Origin: Poriferisodalis sp965226645 | Lineage (GTDB): Bacteria > Actinomycetota > Acidimicrobiia > Acidimicrobiales > Poriferisodalaceae | DNA length: 64,000 nucleotides | Assembly: GCA_965226645.1 (NCBI GenBank) | Contig: CBDDDL010000001.1 | Location: forward strand, 496,001 to 560,000 | Reading direction: 5' to 3' | Shown: positions 27,329 to 35,777 of the stretch, piece by piece | Numbering within the stretch: the first letter of the stretch is position 1 | Layout: each line of letters starts with the position of its first letter | Notes under the pieces: generated by a model | Databases searched by the model: none | What the model was told of the DNA's origin: nothing | The model's input: only the letters and a program-made list of their open reading frames with translations | Translations under genes and position numbers: made by a program

Positions 27329-29155
27329 GGGGCCGTAGTTGAACTGCCCAATGGCGTTCAGTGTGAGTTGACGGAGCCTGTTGCAGCTCCCCAGCTCGAT
27401 GATGAGCGGCGCGCTAGCGATCATGGCGAACGTCAGCACGTCACCATTGGCCGCCACACTCACGCCGGCGATGGCCGTGCTGTCGTTCAGCTGACCGCCC
27501 TTGGCCCAGACCGTGTTGACCATCTGCCCGTCGGCGGGAGCCTGCACCCCGCAAGTGCGAAGCGTTGGGGTCCGGCCGGGGATGGACAGCGACGTCACAA
27601 GTCGCGAGTTGGAACCGGCCGCGAGCAGCAGCCGGACGGAGGTGTCGCAGCTCAAGCGATTGTGAATTGACAGTCCCGAACCGTCGACCAGATCAAGCTC
27701 GACCGCGCCGTTGCCCAGGATGTCGTTCAGCGTTTCGGCGGCTGCCGTCGTTGCCGCGGCCCTCGAAGAATCGCCGTTACGGCGACCGATTTCTTTGAGC
27801 AGCATTTCCGCTGGGGTGTTTTCCGAAAAGCGCAGCACGCGCACGAGAATGTCTGACAACGGTGGCGACGTCGCGCTGGCGAGAACGGTCGAGCTGCCCG
27901 AATTGACGGCGACGTCTGAACGCGGTCGTTCACGAATGATCAAGCCGCGTGCCTCGAGCAGGTCATCGAATATGGACGCCGCTGACTGAGCCGGGTCTGT
28001 GCTGCGGGTATGCCGCTGCCGAATCGTGTTGTACGTCGAATACCCGTCGTTGATCACCAGTCCCGACAGGACCCCAACCAAGTTCTCCGACAGATACGAC
28101 TCTTTCCACACAGGCGACGACGTCTCTGCTGTCTCGCCGTCGGGATAGTGCGAGGTGTAGTCGCGCTCGCCGTCGTCAAACCACGAACCGTCTCCGACGA
28201 TTGAGCCGTCGATGGTGTGAATGCCGTGGGATCGCAGAGCTTGCTCGACGCTGTCGGCGAGTTCGGCGGCATCGGTAAACGGGCGCGGGTCTGCAATGCG
28301 GGCGATGTATCCGGGCGTGGCGAGCACCGGGTCTCCACCGCCGATCAGGTAGAGATCGCCCTCCAAGACGCCCCCGCGGACAGCGGCGAGTGCCTCGGCT
28401 GCCACGGTCACCCGCGTCTCGAATGTCGCGCCGGCTCCGATTTCAGCAAGCGCCACAGTGGCGGTAGCGAGCTTGATGAGCGATGCCGGCAGCAGCGGAA
28501 CTTGAGCCTGCGCTTCGAAGATGGCCACGCCGTTGCGGTACAGCGACATGCACATGTCGTCCGGCGCGACGCTCGACCGCAGCGCAGCCGAGAACTCGTC
28601 GACGAGCCGCCGCTGCCATGCCGGTGCTTCGGCGTCGATTTCGTCTCCGGTGCCTGGGAGGCCGTCGATTGGGCCGACGTCCTCAGCGAGGGCCACGGCG
28701 ACATCGCCGACGGCGGCTGCTGTTTCCCATCGATCCGCGCCGAATACTCGGGTCATGATCCGGCCTGACAGCTTGGCCTCGGGCACTGCTTGGGGGCCAC
28801 CCACCACGTATCCACCTGCTGCGGCGAGCGCGAGCCGCGCAAGCTGGCGGTCTGGAAACGGCTCGTCGCGGCCCCCCGCGAGCACGATGCAGCTCTTGGC
28901 CCCCAGGGCGCTGGCGAGGGTGACCGCGGAATAGATGTCAGATTGTGCGGCGATGTCTGAAGCAACGATCACCGGCACTGCGTCCGTGCAGTTGCCCAGC
29001 ATCTCCTCGGGCGGCAACGCGGCCGAATCCGTCTCGAGTGCGCCGGCGGTTGCAGGCCAGAGGCCACTGAGGCCCGCGATGGAAATGGCCGCAGAAATGA
29101 CTACGGCAGTCACTCGCCTCATCGACGGCGGAGGATCACGCTGACGGTCAGGCAC
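27320..29155 (-). CDS. dacB: D-alanyl-D-alanine carboxypeptidase (PBP4/S13) with N-terminal wall-binding domain
   Basis: 611 residues. A hydrophobic N-terminal export signal (VTAVVISAAISIAGLSGL) is followed, at about residues 55-160, by a cell-wall-binding repeat-2-like domain (SDIYSAVTLASALGAKSCIV then VFGADRWETAAAVGD). The peptidase domain has the serine motif S225-L-I-K228, a DGSGLSIHN segment, and AKGGQLND where KTG-type motifs normally occur. It trims peptidoglycan stems outside the membrane. The fusion of a wall-binding repeat to PBP4 anchors the enzyme to its substrate. KGG in place of KTG is unusual. Confidence 0.85.
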   Translation of the reverse strand: MPDRQRDPPPSMRRVTAVVISAAISIAGLSGLWPATAGALETDSAALPPEEMLGNCTDAVPVIVASDIAAQSDIYSAVTLASALGAKSCIVLAGGRDEPFPDRQLARLALAAAGGYVVGGPQAVPEAKLSGRIMTRVFGADRWETAAAVGDVAVALAEDVGPIDGLPGTGDEIDAEAPAWQRRLVDEFSAALRSSVAPDDMCMSLYRNGVAIFEAQAQVPLLPASLIKLATATVALAEIGAGATFETRVTVAAEALAAVRGGVLEGDLYLIGGGDPVLATPGYIARIADPRPFTDAAELADSVEQALRSHGIHTIDGSIVGDGSWFDDGERDYTSHYPDGETAETSSPVWKESYLSENLVGVLSGLVINDGYSTYNTIRQRHTRSTDPAQSAASIFDDLLEARGLIIRERPRSDVAVNSGSSTVLASATSPPLSDILVRVLRFSENTPAEMLLKEIGRRNGDSSRAAATTAAAETLNDILGNGAVELDLVDGSGLSIHNRLSCDTSVRLLLAAGSNSRLVTSLSIPGRTPTLRTCGVQAPADGQMVNTVWAKGGQLNDSTAIAGVSVAANGDVLTFAMIASAPLIIELGSCNRLRQLTLNAIGQFNYGPSS

Positions 29156-29158
29156 TTG

Positions 29159-30718
29159 TCAGTGCCTGAATTGCCGCTCGCCAGTGAAGAGCATGGCGAG
29201 GCCGAGGGCGTTGGCTTTGGCGATGACGTCGTCGTCGCGCAAGGCGCCTCCGGGTTGGACGACGACGGCTGCACCGGCTTCGGCGGCGGCTTCGACGCCG
29301 TCACCGAACGGGTAGAAGGCGTCGCTGGCGCAGGCGCCGCCCGCAGCACGCCCGTTGGCCTTTGAGGCTGCCAGCAGGCCAGATTCCACCCGGTTCTGCT
29401 GGCCGGCGCCGATGCCCCACGCGGTGCGGTCTCGGGCCAGCACGATCGCATTCGAGGTGACGTGTCCGCAGACCCGCCAAGCGAAGCGGGCGTCGGCCAG
29501 CTCGCGCTCGCTGGGCTGGCGTTCGGTCACCACCTGCCACTCATCGGGCGAAGCGGCGAACGTGTGCGGCGACTGCACCAACCAGCCGCCGTTGATCTGT
29601 CGCAGTGAGAGGCCGACGGGATCCGGTCGCGGCCCTTCCAGCACCCGCGTGTTGCGACGCTTCGCGGCGATGCGCTCAATGACGCCGTCCTCATAGCCGG
29701 GAGCGATCACCAGATCGGCCTGCGTGGCTTCCTCCAGCAATTCGACGGTGGCGAGATCGACCACTCGGTTGAACGCCACGATGCCGCCGAACGCCGAACG
29801 GGCATCGCAGTCGTACGCCCGCTGGTAGGCGTCGGCCAGGTCATCGCCGGCGGCCGCTCCGCACGGGTTGGCGTGCTTGACGATCACGACAGCCGGCGAG
29901 CTCTCGGCATCGCCGAGGTCGTGCACGATGCGCCAGGCCGCGTCGGCGTCGAAGAAGTTCAGGTAGCTGAGCGCCAGCCCGCCGTGCTGCACGACGTGGT
30001 CCCACCACGTCGACGACCCCACCGGCCGATACCGGGCCCCGAGGTGGTGGGGGTTCTCGCCGTACCGGCACTCGTCGACGCGCTCGAGCGCCAGATGCAC
30101 CGTCGGCGGCAGGGCGGCCGTCCCGCTCGCTCTTGCGTCGCCATTTGCCGGCGCTTCGATCTCTTCGTCGAGCCAGCTGACGATGGCAGCGTCATACGCG
30201 GCCGTGTGGGCGAACGCGGCTCGCGCCAGCCGCCGCCGCGTCTCCGCACTCAGCGCGCCGTGCTCGCCCAGCTCGGCTAGCACCGGTTCGTAGTCGGCCG
30301 GATCTACCAGCACACCCACACCGCCGGCGTCGTCGCCGTGGTTCTTGGCCGCCGCTCGAACCATCGCCGGCCCGCCGATGTCGATCAGCTCAGGTCCCGG
30401 ATCGGATCGGAACGGGTACAGGTTGCACACGACCAGATCGATGGCCGCGATGCCGTGCTCGTCCAGCGACGCCAGGTGCGCAGGCTTCGACCGGTCGGCC
30501 AGGATCCCGCCGTGGATGCGGGGGTGCAGTGTCTTCACCCGGCCGTCGAGCAACTCAGGGCTGCCGGTCACGTCCTCGACGGCCAGCACCGGCACGCCCG
30601 CGTCGGCCAGCGCCGACGCCGTGCCGCCGCTCGAAACGATCTCCCATCCCAGCTCCGACAACCGCGCAGCAAATTCCACGACGCCCGTCTTGTCCCACAC
30701 CGAGATCAACGCCCTCAT
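29159..30718 (-). CDS. purH: AICAR transformylase/IMP cyclohydrolase
   Basis: Bifunctional enzyme for the last two steps of IMP synthesis. 519 residues. The N-terminal MGS-like cyclohydrolase domain begins RALISVWDKTGVVEFA and contains VKTLHPRIHGGIL. The C-terminal transformylase domain has CDARSAFGGIVAFNRVVD and ends PGGALRDDDVIAKANALG. ATG 30718 overlaps the purN stop by four bases (ATGA), so purN-purH form a coupled operon. It uses 10-formyl-THF, which FolD can supply. Confidence 0.95.
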   Translation of the reverse strand: MRALISVWDKTGVVEFAARLSELGWEIVSSGGTASALADAGVPVLAVEDVTGSPELLDGRVKTLHPRIHGGILADRSKPAHLASLDEHGIAAIDLVVCNLYPFRSDPGPELIDIGGPAMVRAAAKNHGDDAGGVGVLVDPADYEPVLAELGEHGALSAETRRRLARAAFAHTAAYDAAIVSWLDEEIEAPANGDARASGTAALPPTVHLALERVDECRYGENPHHLGARYRPVGSSTWWDHVVQHGGLALSYLNFFDADAAWRIVHDLGDAESSPAVVIVKHANPCGAAAGDDLADAYQRAYDCDARSAFGGIVAFNRVVDLATVELLEEATQADLVIAPGYEDGVIERIAAKRRNTRVLEGPRPDPVGLSLRQINGGWLVQSPHTFAASPDEWQVVTERQPSERELADARFAWRVCGHVTSNAIVLARDRTAWGIGAGQQNRVESGLLAASKANGRAAGGACASDAFYPFGDGVEAAAEAGAAVVVQPGGALRDDDVIAKANALGLAMLFTGERQFRH

Positions 30719-31365
30719 CGGCTTCCCTTCTCCGCTGCGCGACTCATTGCTTGCTTGCGACTGTCCTTGAGACCTTGCTGTCGGCACTGTTCCACGAATT
30801 CTGCGATTGTCGCCGGGTAGAGCTCCCGCTCAACCGTTTTGATGCGCTCGTGCAGCGAGGCTTCGTCGTCGGTGGCCACCACCGGCACCGCACGCTGGGC
30901 CAGGATCGGGCCGGCATCCACCTCAGGGATTGCCACGTGCACCGTGCAACCGGTCTCGGGAACCCCCGCTGCCAGCGCATCGCGCACCGCGTGCCAGCCC
31001 GGGAATGCGGGCAGCAGCGAGGGGTGCGTGTTCAGCACCCGTCCGGCAAACCTGCCCGAGCAGCGCTCGAAGAACGTCCCGCCCAGCACGGTTCCGAAAC
31101 CGGCCATCGCCACCACGTCGATCTGGCGCACCGCCAGCAACCGAGCCAGATCGGCGCTGTAACCGTCGCGGTCGAATGAGCGCGCCGAGCCATCGCCGGT
31201 CACCCAGGCGTCCCGAGCGACCGACACCGTGTCGATGCCCGCATCGGCAGCCACCGTCAGCCCCCTGCACGGGCGGTCCGCCCCAACAAGGTCCACACCA
31301 AGCCCACGCGCGAGCATCGCTTCGAGAATCGAGCCGGTTCCCGAGACCAATACCGCCAGGCGCAC
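30715..31365 (-). CDS. purN: Phosphoribosylglycinamide formyltransferase
   Basis: Transfers formyl from 10-formyl-THF to GAR in purine synthesis. About 216 residues from GTG 31365, which gives the family N-terminus RLAVLVSGTGSILEAML (usually GSGSN). The active-site region is NTHPSLLPAFPGWHAVRDAL, with catalytic Asn and His, and CTVHVAIPEVDAGPIL contains the catalytic Asp. Upstream extension to 31464 adds non-homologous residues and runs into the UPF0182 start, so the shorter start is preferred. Confidence 0.92.
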   Translation of the reverse strand: MRLAVLVSGTGSILEAMLARGLGVDLVGADRPCRGLTVAADAGIDTVSVARDAWVTGDGSARSFDRDGYSADLARLLAVRQIDVVAMAGFGTVLGGTFFERCSGRFAGRVLNTHPSLLPAFPGWHAVRDALAAGVPETGCTVHVAIPEVDAGPILAQRAVPVVATDDEASLHERIKTVERELYPATIAEFVEQCRQQGLKDSRKQAMSRAAEKGSR

Positions 31366-31403
31366 CCCGACGAAGCTACGCGCCCCAGTAGCCTCACACC
31401 CGT

Positions 31404-34376
31404 ATGCGCCCACCCGAGGACATGCCGCCCCCCGCGGCCCCCCAGCAGCCTCCGCAGGTGCCACGTCGCCGCAATGTGACGCGTTTCCGCCTCGTCATCG
31501 GCCTCGTCGTACTCGCCGGCTTCATTCTGATGCTGTCGATGCGCGGACTGGCCGGTTTCTACACCGACTTCCTGTGGTTCGACAGCCTGGGCTACGCCTC
31601 GGTGTGGTGGAAGGTGCTGTGGGCCAAGATCGGCCTCGGCCTGCTGTTCACAGCGGTTTTCTTCATCCTGCTGTGGGTGAACCTGTTCATCGCCGAGCGC
31701 CTCGCGGGCAAGTCGCAACTGCCGGGGCCGCCCGAGGACGTCGCTGCGCGCTGGCGCCAGATGACCGGCCGCCGCCGCGGCCTGGTCCGCTTCGGGATCT
31801 CGCTGGTCTTGGCGCTGATGGTCGGGGCCGGGGTCTCAGGCCGCTGGCAGGAGTGGCTGTTCTTCATCAACGCCACCGACTTCGGTCTCGCCGACCCGCA
31901 GTTCGGCCGCGACGTCAGCTTCTACGTCTTCCGCCTGCCGTTCCTGACGTTCCTTGTGAGCTGGGTGTTCGCGGCCGTCCTGGTCACGTTCATCTTCACC
32001 GCCGTCTGGCACTACCTCAACGGAGCGATCCGGCTGCAGGCCCCGGCGGGCAGCCGTGTCTTGCCGCAGGTGAAGGCGCACTTGTCGCTGCTGCTGGGCA
32101 TCTTGGCGCTGACCAAGGCGGTCGGCTACTACTTCGACCGCTTCAAGCTGACACTGTCGTCGCGGGGCTTCGTGGACGGCGCTACCTACACCGACGTGAA
32201 GGCACAGCTGCCGGTGCTGCAGCTGCTCATGGTCATCAGCGTGTTCAGCTTCTTGCTGCTGGTGGTGAACATCTGGCGGCGCGGCTTCACCTACCCGGTG
32301 ATCGCGGTGGCGCTGTGGGCGGTGATCGCCGGCCTCGCCGGCGCGGCGTACCCGGCGCTGGTCCAGCGGTTCCAGGTGGAGCCGTCCGAGTCCACCAAAG
32401 AGGCGCCGTACATCGAGCGAAATATCGAGATGACCCGCATCGCGCTCGGCATCGACGGCATCACGCCGCGAGAGTTCAACTACGAGCCGACACTGACCGC
32501 GGAGGACATCGAGAACAACGTCGACACGATCCGTAACGTGCGCCTGCTCGACCCCGCCGTCATGCAGGACACGTTCCAGCAGACGCAGGGCATCAAGAGC
32601 TTCTACGACTTCCGTGACATTGACGTCGACCGCTACGTGATCGACGGCAAGATCACCCAGATCGTGCTAGCGGCGCGCGAACTGAACCCAGCCGACCTGC
32701 CCACCGACACGTGGGAGACCGAGCATGTCGCGTACACCCACGGCTACGGCGTCGCGGCGGCGCCCGCCAACGGTGTCGACGCCAACGGCCGCCCGGATTA
32801 TGCGCTGGGCGACATTCCGAACGTGGCAGTCCCAGGCGCCGAGACGCTCGCCCTCACGCAGCCCGGGCTGTACGTGGGGGAGGGCTTGGATGGCTACGCC
32901 ATCGTCGGCGCCCGGCGCGCCGAGGTCGACTTCCAGGACGACGACGACCGCACCGAGACCACTCGCTACGACGGCGCCGACGGCGTCGGCATCGGCGGGT
33001 TCCTGCGGCGGATCGCGTTCGCATTGCGTTTCGCCGAGCCGAACTTGGTGGTTTCGGGCGAGATCAGCGGCAACAGCCGCATCCTGTACAACCGCGATGT
33101 CACCGATCGGGTGAAGCTGCTCGCTCCGTTCTTGGACTACGACAACGATCCTTATCCCGTCGTGATCGACGGGAAGGTGAAGTGGGTGCTCGACGCCTAC
33201 ACCACCACCACGCAGTTCCCGTACTCGCAGCGCGCCAGCACCCGAGCGGTGCGGTCGGGCGATCTCAGCCGGCCGCTCAACTATGTGCGCAACTCGGTGA
33301 AGGCCGTGGTGGATGCGCACGACGGGACGGTCACCTTCTACATCATCGACCCGAGCGATCCGATCGCCCAGTCCTACGCCAGGCAGTTCAGCGACCTGTT
33401 CGCTGACGGCGACCCGCCGATCGAGCTGCAAGAGCACTTCCGGTATCCCGAGGACCTGTTCCGGATTCAGACCGATGCCTGGGGCCGCTACCGCATCACC
33501 GACCCGGCCGAGTTCTACGACGCTGCCGGCGCGTGGGCCGTGGCACAGGATCCGGGCGACTCGATCGGTCAGACCACCGTCGAGACGGTGCGTGACCCGA
33601 CCACGGGCCAGATCATCTCGACATCCGAGGCTCGGATCTCGCCGCAGTACCTGCTGTTCCGATTGCCAGGGGACGACTCTGAGTCGTTCGTGATCTTCCG
33701 GCCGTTCGTGCCGTTCTCCGAGGATGACTCTCGTAAGAACCTCGAAGGCTTCATGATCGTGCACAACGATCCGGACCGGTATGGCCAGATCGAGGTGTAC
33801 GAGATCCGATCCGATCAGCCGATCGACGGGCCTGCGCTGTTCAACTCGAACATCCAGACCGAGGAAGAGATCTCCGAGCGCCTGACGCTGCTGAACCAGA
33901 ACGGCTCGGTGGTGCGGCCCGGCAACCTGCTGCTGATTCCGGTGGAGAACTCGCTGCTGTACGTGCGCCCGCTGTTCATCGCGGCGACGGGCCCGACGGC
34001 GGTGCCCGAGCTGCAGCTGGTGATCGCCGGCATCGGGTCTGAGGTGGTGATCGCCGAGACGTTCGAAGCCGCCCTTGAGAAGGCCATCGGCGCGGTCGAG
34101 CTCGCATTGGGCAACGCCGCGAGCCGCTCAACACTTGGCGACACCGCAGACGACCAGGCCGATGACACGTCGAGCGCGGCCGATGATGATGCTCCTGCCG
34201 ACGGCGAACCCGACACCGCGACGGTGAGCAATCTGCTCGAGCGAGCCGCACGGGCGTTCGACCGGGCCGGCACCGCCCTGCGTGACGGCGATCTGGCCAC
34301 CTACCAGGAAGCTGTCGACGAGGCCCAGCGCCTCATCGCCAGAGCCGCCCGCATCCTCGAACAAGCCGCCAACTAG
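31404..34376 (+). CDS. UPF0182 family large membrane protein
   Basis: 990 residues, the normal size for this mainly actinobacterial and cyanobacterial family of unknown function. The N-terminal third holds about seven membrane segments, for example FRLVIGLVVLAGFILML and LGLLFTAVFFILLWVNLF. A large extracytoplasmic domain follows (GAAYPALVQRFQVEPSE onward), and the C-terminus has a low-complexity Asp/Ala tail followed by a helical end. Divergent from purN, 38 bp apart. The last 42 bp of the gene are repeated perfectly after the toxin-antitoxin genes downstream. Confidence 0.92.
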   Translation: MRPPEDMPPPAAPQQPPQVPRRRNVTRFRLVIGLVVLAGFILMLSMRGLAGFYTDFLWFDSLGYASVWWKVLWAKIGLGLLFTAVFFILLWVNLFIAERLAGKSQLPGPPEDVAARWRQMTGRRRGLVRFGISLVLALMVGAGVSGRWQEWLFFINATDFGLADPQFGRDVSFYVFRLPFLTFLVSWVFAAVLVTFIFTAVWHYLNGAIRLQAPAGSRVLPQVKAHLSLLLGILALTKAVGYYFDRFKLTLSSRGFVDGATYTDVKAQLPVLQLLMVISVFSFLLLVVNIWRRGFTYPVIAVALWAVIAGLAGAAYPALVQRFQVEPSESTKEAPYIERNIEMTRIALGIDGITPREFNYEPTLTAEDIENNVDTIRNVRLLDPAVMQDTFQQTQGIKSFYDFRDIDVDRYVIDGKITQIVLAARELNPADLPTDTWETEHVAYTHGYGVAAAPANGVDANGRPDYALGDIPNVAVPGAETLALTQPGLYVGEGLDGYAIVGARRAEVDFQDDDDRTETTRYDGADGVGIGGFLRRIAFALRFAEPNLVVSGEISGNSRILYNRDVTDRVKLLAPFLDYDNDPYPVVIDGKVKWVLDAYTTTTQFPYSQRASTRAVRSGDLSRPLNYVRNSVKAVVDAHDGTVTFYIIDPSDPIAQSYARQFSDLFADGDPPIELQEHFRYPEDLFRIQTDAWGRYRITDPAEFYDAAGAWAVAQDPGDSIGQTTVETVRDPTTGQIISTSEARISPQYLLFRLPGDDSESFVIFRPFVPFSEDDSRKNLEGFMIVHNDPDRYGQIEVYEIRSDQPIDGPALFNSNIQTEEEISERLTLLNQNGSVVRPGNLLLIPVENSLLYVRPLFIAATGPTAVPELQLVIAGIGSEVVIAETFEAALEKAIGAVELALGNAASRSTLGDTADDQADDTSSAADDDAPADGEPDTATVSNLLERAARAFDRAGTALRDGDLATYQEAVDEAQRLIARAARILEQAAN
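34335..34376 (+). repeat. 42-bp direct repeat, left copy (3' end of UPF0182 gene)
   Basis: This end of the UPF0182 coding sequence, including its stop codon, is identical over 42 bp to 35377-35418. It forms the left boundary of a 1.0-kb toxin-antitoxin island, in the way an integration site inside a gene 3' end does. Homology extends a further five bases leftward past one mismatch. Confidence 0.9.
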
Positions 34377-34631
34377 CGCAGTTCCAGCCCCATCGCCCGC
34401 GGTGCGGCTGCCAACTGTGGACTGAGATGTTCGCGAGCGGCGGACTAGGAGCGCTACAGCTTGGTGGGCTTCGCAATCCTCTGAGATATCTGCTCATCCC
34501 AGGAGATGTCGATAAATCGCTGGCGCCCGCAACGAGCGAGCGACATGATGAGCGGACTTTGGGGCTGGTGGAGTGGTCGAGAACTCGTATTACGCGTGCC
34601 GACGGACACGGATGATGAAACAAAGAATATG

Positions 34632-34649
34632 TCCTTGTTAGAGTAAGGA
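34632..34649 (+). promoter_or_regulatory. Inverted repeat overlapping the AbrB-type gene start
   Basis: TCCTT and AAGGA arms (8-base spacer) end one base before the ATG at 34651, and ATATGTCC occurs twice, once upstream and once across the start codon. The position suggests autorepression by the antitoxin. The surrounding 270 bp from 34377 hold no other gene I can support. Confidence 0.45.
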
Positions 34650-34650
34650 T

Positions 34651-34947
34651 ATGTCCAAAGTGACAAGCAAGTTGCAAGTGACGGTGCCCAAGGCATTGGC
34701 GGATCGCTACGGCATCCGCCCCGGCGATGACATTCGGTTCGAAGAAGCCGGTGAGGTCATTCGAGTAGTGCCCGCTTCGGCGTCTGCGCAGGTTGACCTA
34801 GCGGACGCAGCAACTCGTCTTCGCCTCTTCGATGCAGCGACCGAGCGGCAACGAGAACGGGACGCTGTTTGGACGGAGGTCGACACAGGCTCAAGGGGTT
34901 GGACCCGTGACGAGCTCTATTTGCGTGGCGGGCCCCGTGCTGATTGA
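34651..34947 (+). CDS. AbrB/SpoVT-type antitoxin
   Basis: 98 residues. The N-terminal 45 residues (SKVTSKLQVTVPKALADRYG then RPGDDIRFEEAGE) form the swapped-hairpin AbrB DNA-binding domain. The C-terminal part is charged and helical, suited to toxin binding. It overlaps the PIN gene by about 40 bp in another frame. It lies in the island bounded by the UPF0182 repeats. Confidence 0.85.
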   Translation: MSKVTSKLQVTVPKALADRYGIRPGDDIRFEEAGEVIRVVPASASAQVDLADAATRLRLFDAATERQRERDAVWTEVDTGSRGWTRDELYLRGGPRAD

Positions 34948-35377
34948 TACCAATATCCTCGTATATCGCGTCGATCCGAGGTTCCCCGAGAAACAACAGA
35001 TCGCGACCGAGCAGATTCGCGCCGGCATCGCATCGGGCAGCGCGCACATCGCCCACCAGTCGATCGTCGAGTTCGTTGCCGCGACCACCCGGGGCGGGCC
35101 GGAGCGACGCCTCCTCGACTTCGCCGAAGCCGCCCGTGAGGCCGAGGAGATGATGGTTCAGTTCCCAATTGTTTACCCCGATGCGACCGTCCTGCGCACT
35201 GCACTGCGGGGTGCGGCGGCATACGGCATGTCGTGGTTCGATGCGCACATGTGGGCCTGCGCCGAGGTCAACGGCATCACCGAATTGCTCTCCGAAGACT
35301 TTGAACATGGCCGGATTTATGGCACGGTGATGGTGCGGAATCCCTTCGTTCGTCCGGCAGCGACGCCGAACGCCTGA
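34907..35377 (+). CDS. PIN-domain toxin (VapC type)
   Basis: About 156 residues. PIN acidic motifs are visible: VLIDTNILVYRVD, SIVEFVAATTRGG, MSWFDAHMWACAEVNG and LLSEDFEHG. Probable Mg2+-dependent RNase controlled by the overlapping AbrB-type antitoxin. Several GTG starts are possible (34907, 34925, 34937); 34937 begins right before the first motif. Its stop codon TGA (35375-35377) touches the first base of the right 42-bp repeat, so the cargo ends exactly at the repeat. Confidence 0.85.
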   Translation: MTSSICVAGPVLIDTNILVYRVDPRFPEKQQIATEQIRAGIASGSAHIAHQSIVEFVAATTRGGPERRLLDFAEAAREAEEMMVQFPIVYPDATVLRTALRGAAAYGMSWFDAHMWACAEVNGITELLSEDFEHGRIYGTVMVRNPFVRPAATPNA

Positions 35378-35418
35378 TCGCCAGAGCCGCCCGCATCCTC
35401 GAACAAGCCGCCAACTAG
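35377..35418 (+). repeat. 42-bp direct repeat, right copy (orphan UPF0182 gene end)
   Basis: Identical to 34335-34376 over 42 bp, encoding the last residues of UPF0182 (ARAARILEQAAN-stop) without the rest of the gene. It marks the right edge of the AbrB/PIN island. Confidence 0.9.
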
Positions 35419-35543
35419 TGCTGTGAAGACAAACGCTTGCGCTGCCGCCAGATGTGGTGTTGGCGAGTGTGCCGCCGGTTGTGGCCGTGTGGCTGGCGTC
35501 TGTGGTGGTGTCGCTGGCCGCGAGGGGTGGGGTCACGGTCACG

Positions 35544-35777
35544 GTGGCGCTGTGGTCCTGTCGCTGTTGTGTCGTCAATCTGGCCCCACGGGACACACGC
35601 CCCGAGACCGCAGGTGTGATCACGGCGGCCCAGTCGCTGTCGTGTCGTCAGTCTGGCCCGGTGAGACATGCGCTCCGAGACCGCAGGTGTGATCACGGCG
35701 GCCCAGTCGCTGTCGTGTCGTCAGTCTGGCCCGGTGAGACATGCGCTCCGAGACCGCAGGTGTGATCACGGCGGCCC
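35544..35777 (+). repeat. 73-bp tandem repeat array
   Basis: The word TGATCACGGCGGCCC recurs at 35617, 35690 and 35763, a period of exactly 73 bp. The two full units between are almost identical, and a diverged unit precedes them from about 35544. The array overlaps the 3' end of the DUF222/HNH gene, whose last 28 codons are read from repeat sequence. The 125 bp before it (35419-35543) are GC-rich with no gene I can support. Confidence 0.85.

Noticed and set aside
35544..35777. CRISPR array
   Set aside because: The repeat period is 73 bp with no unique spacers between units; it is a plain tandem duplication and no cas genes are present.
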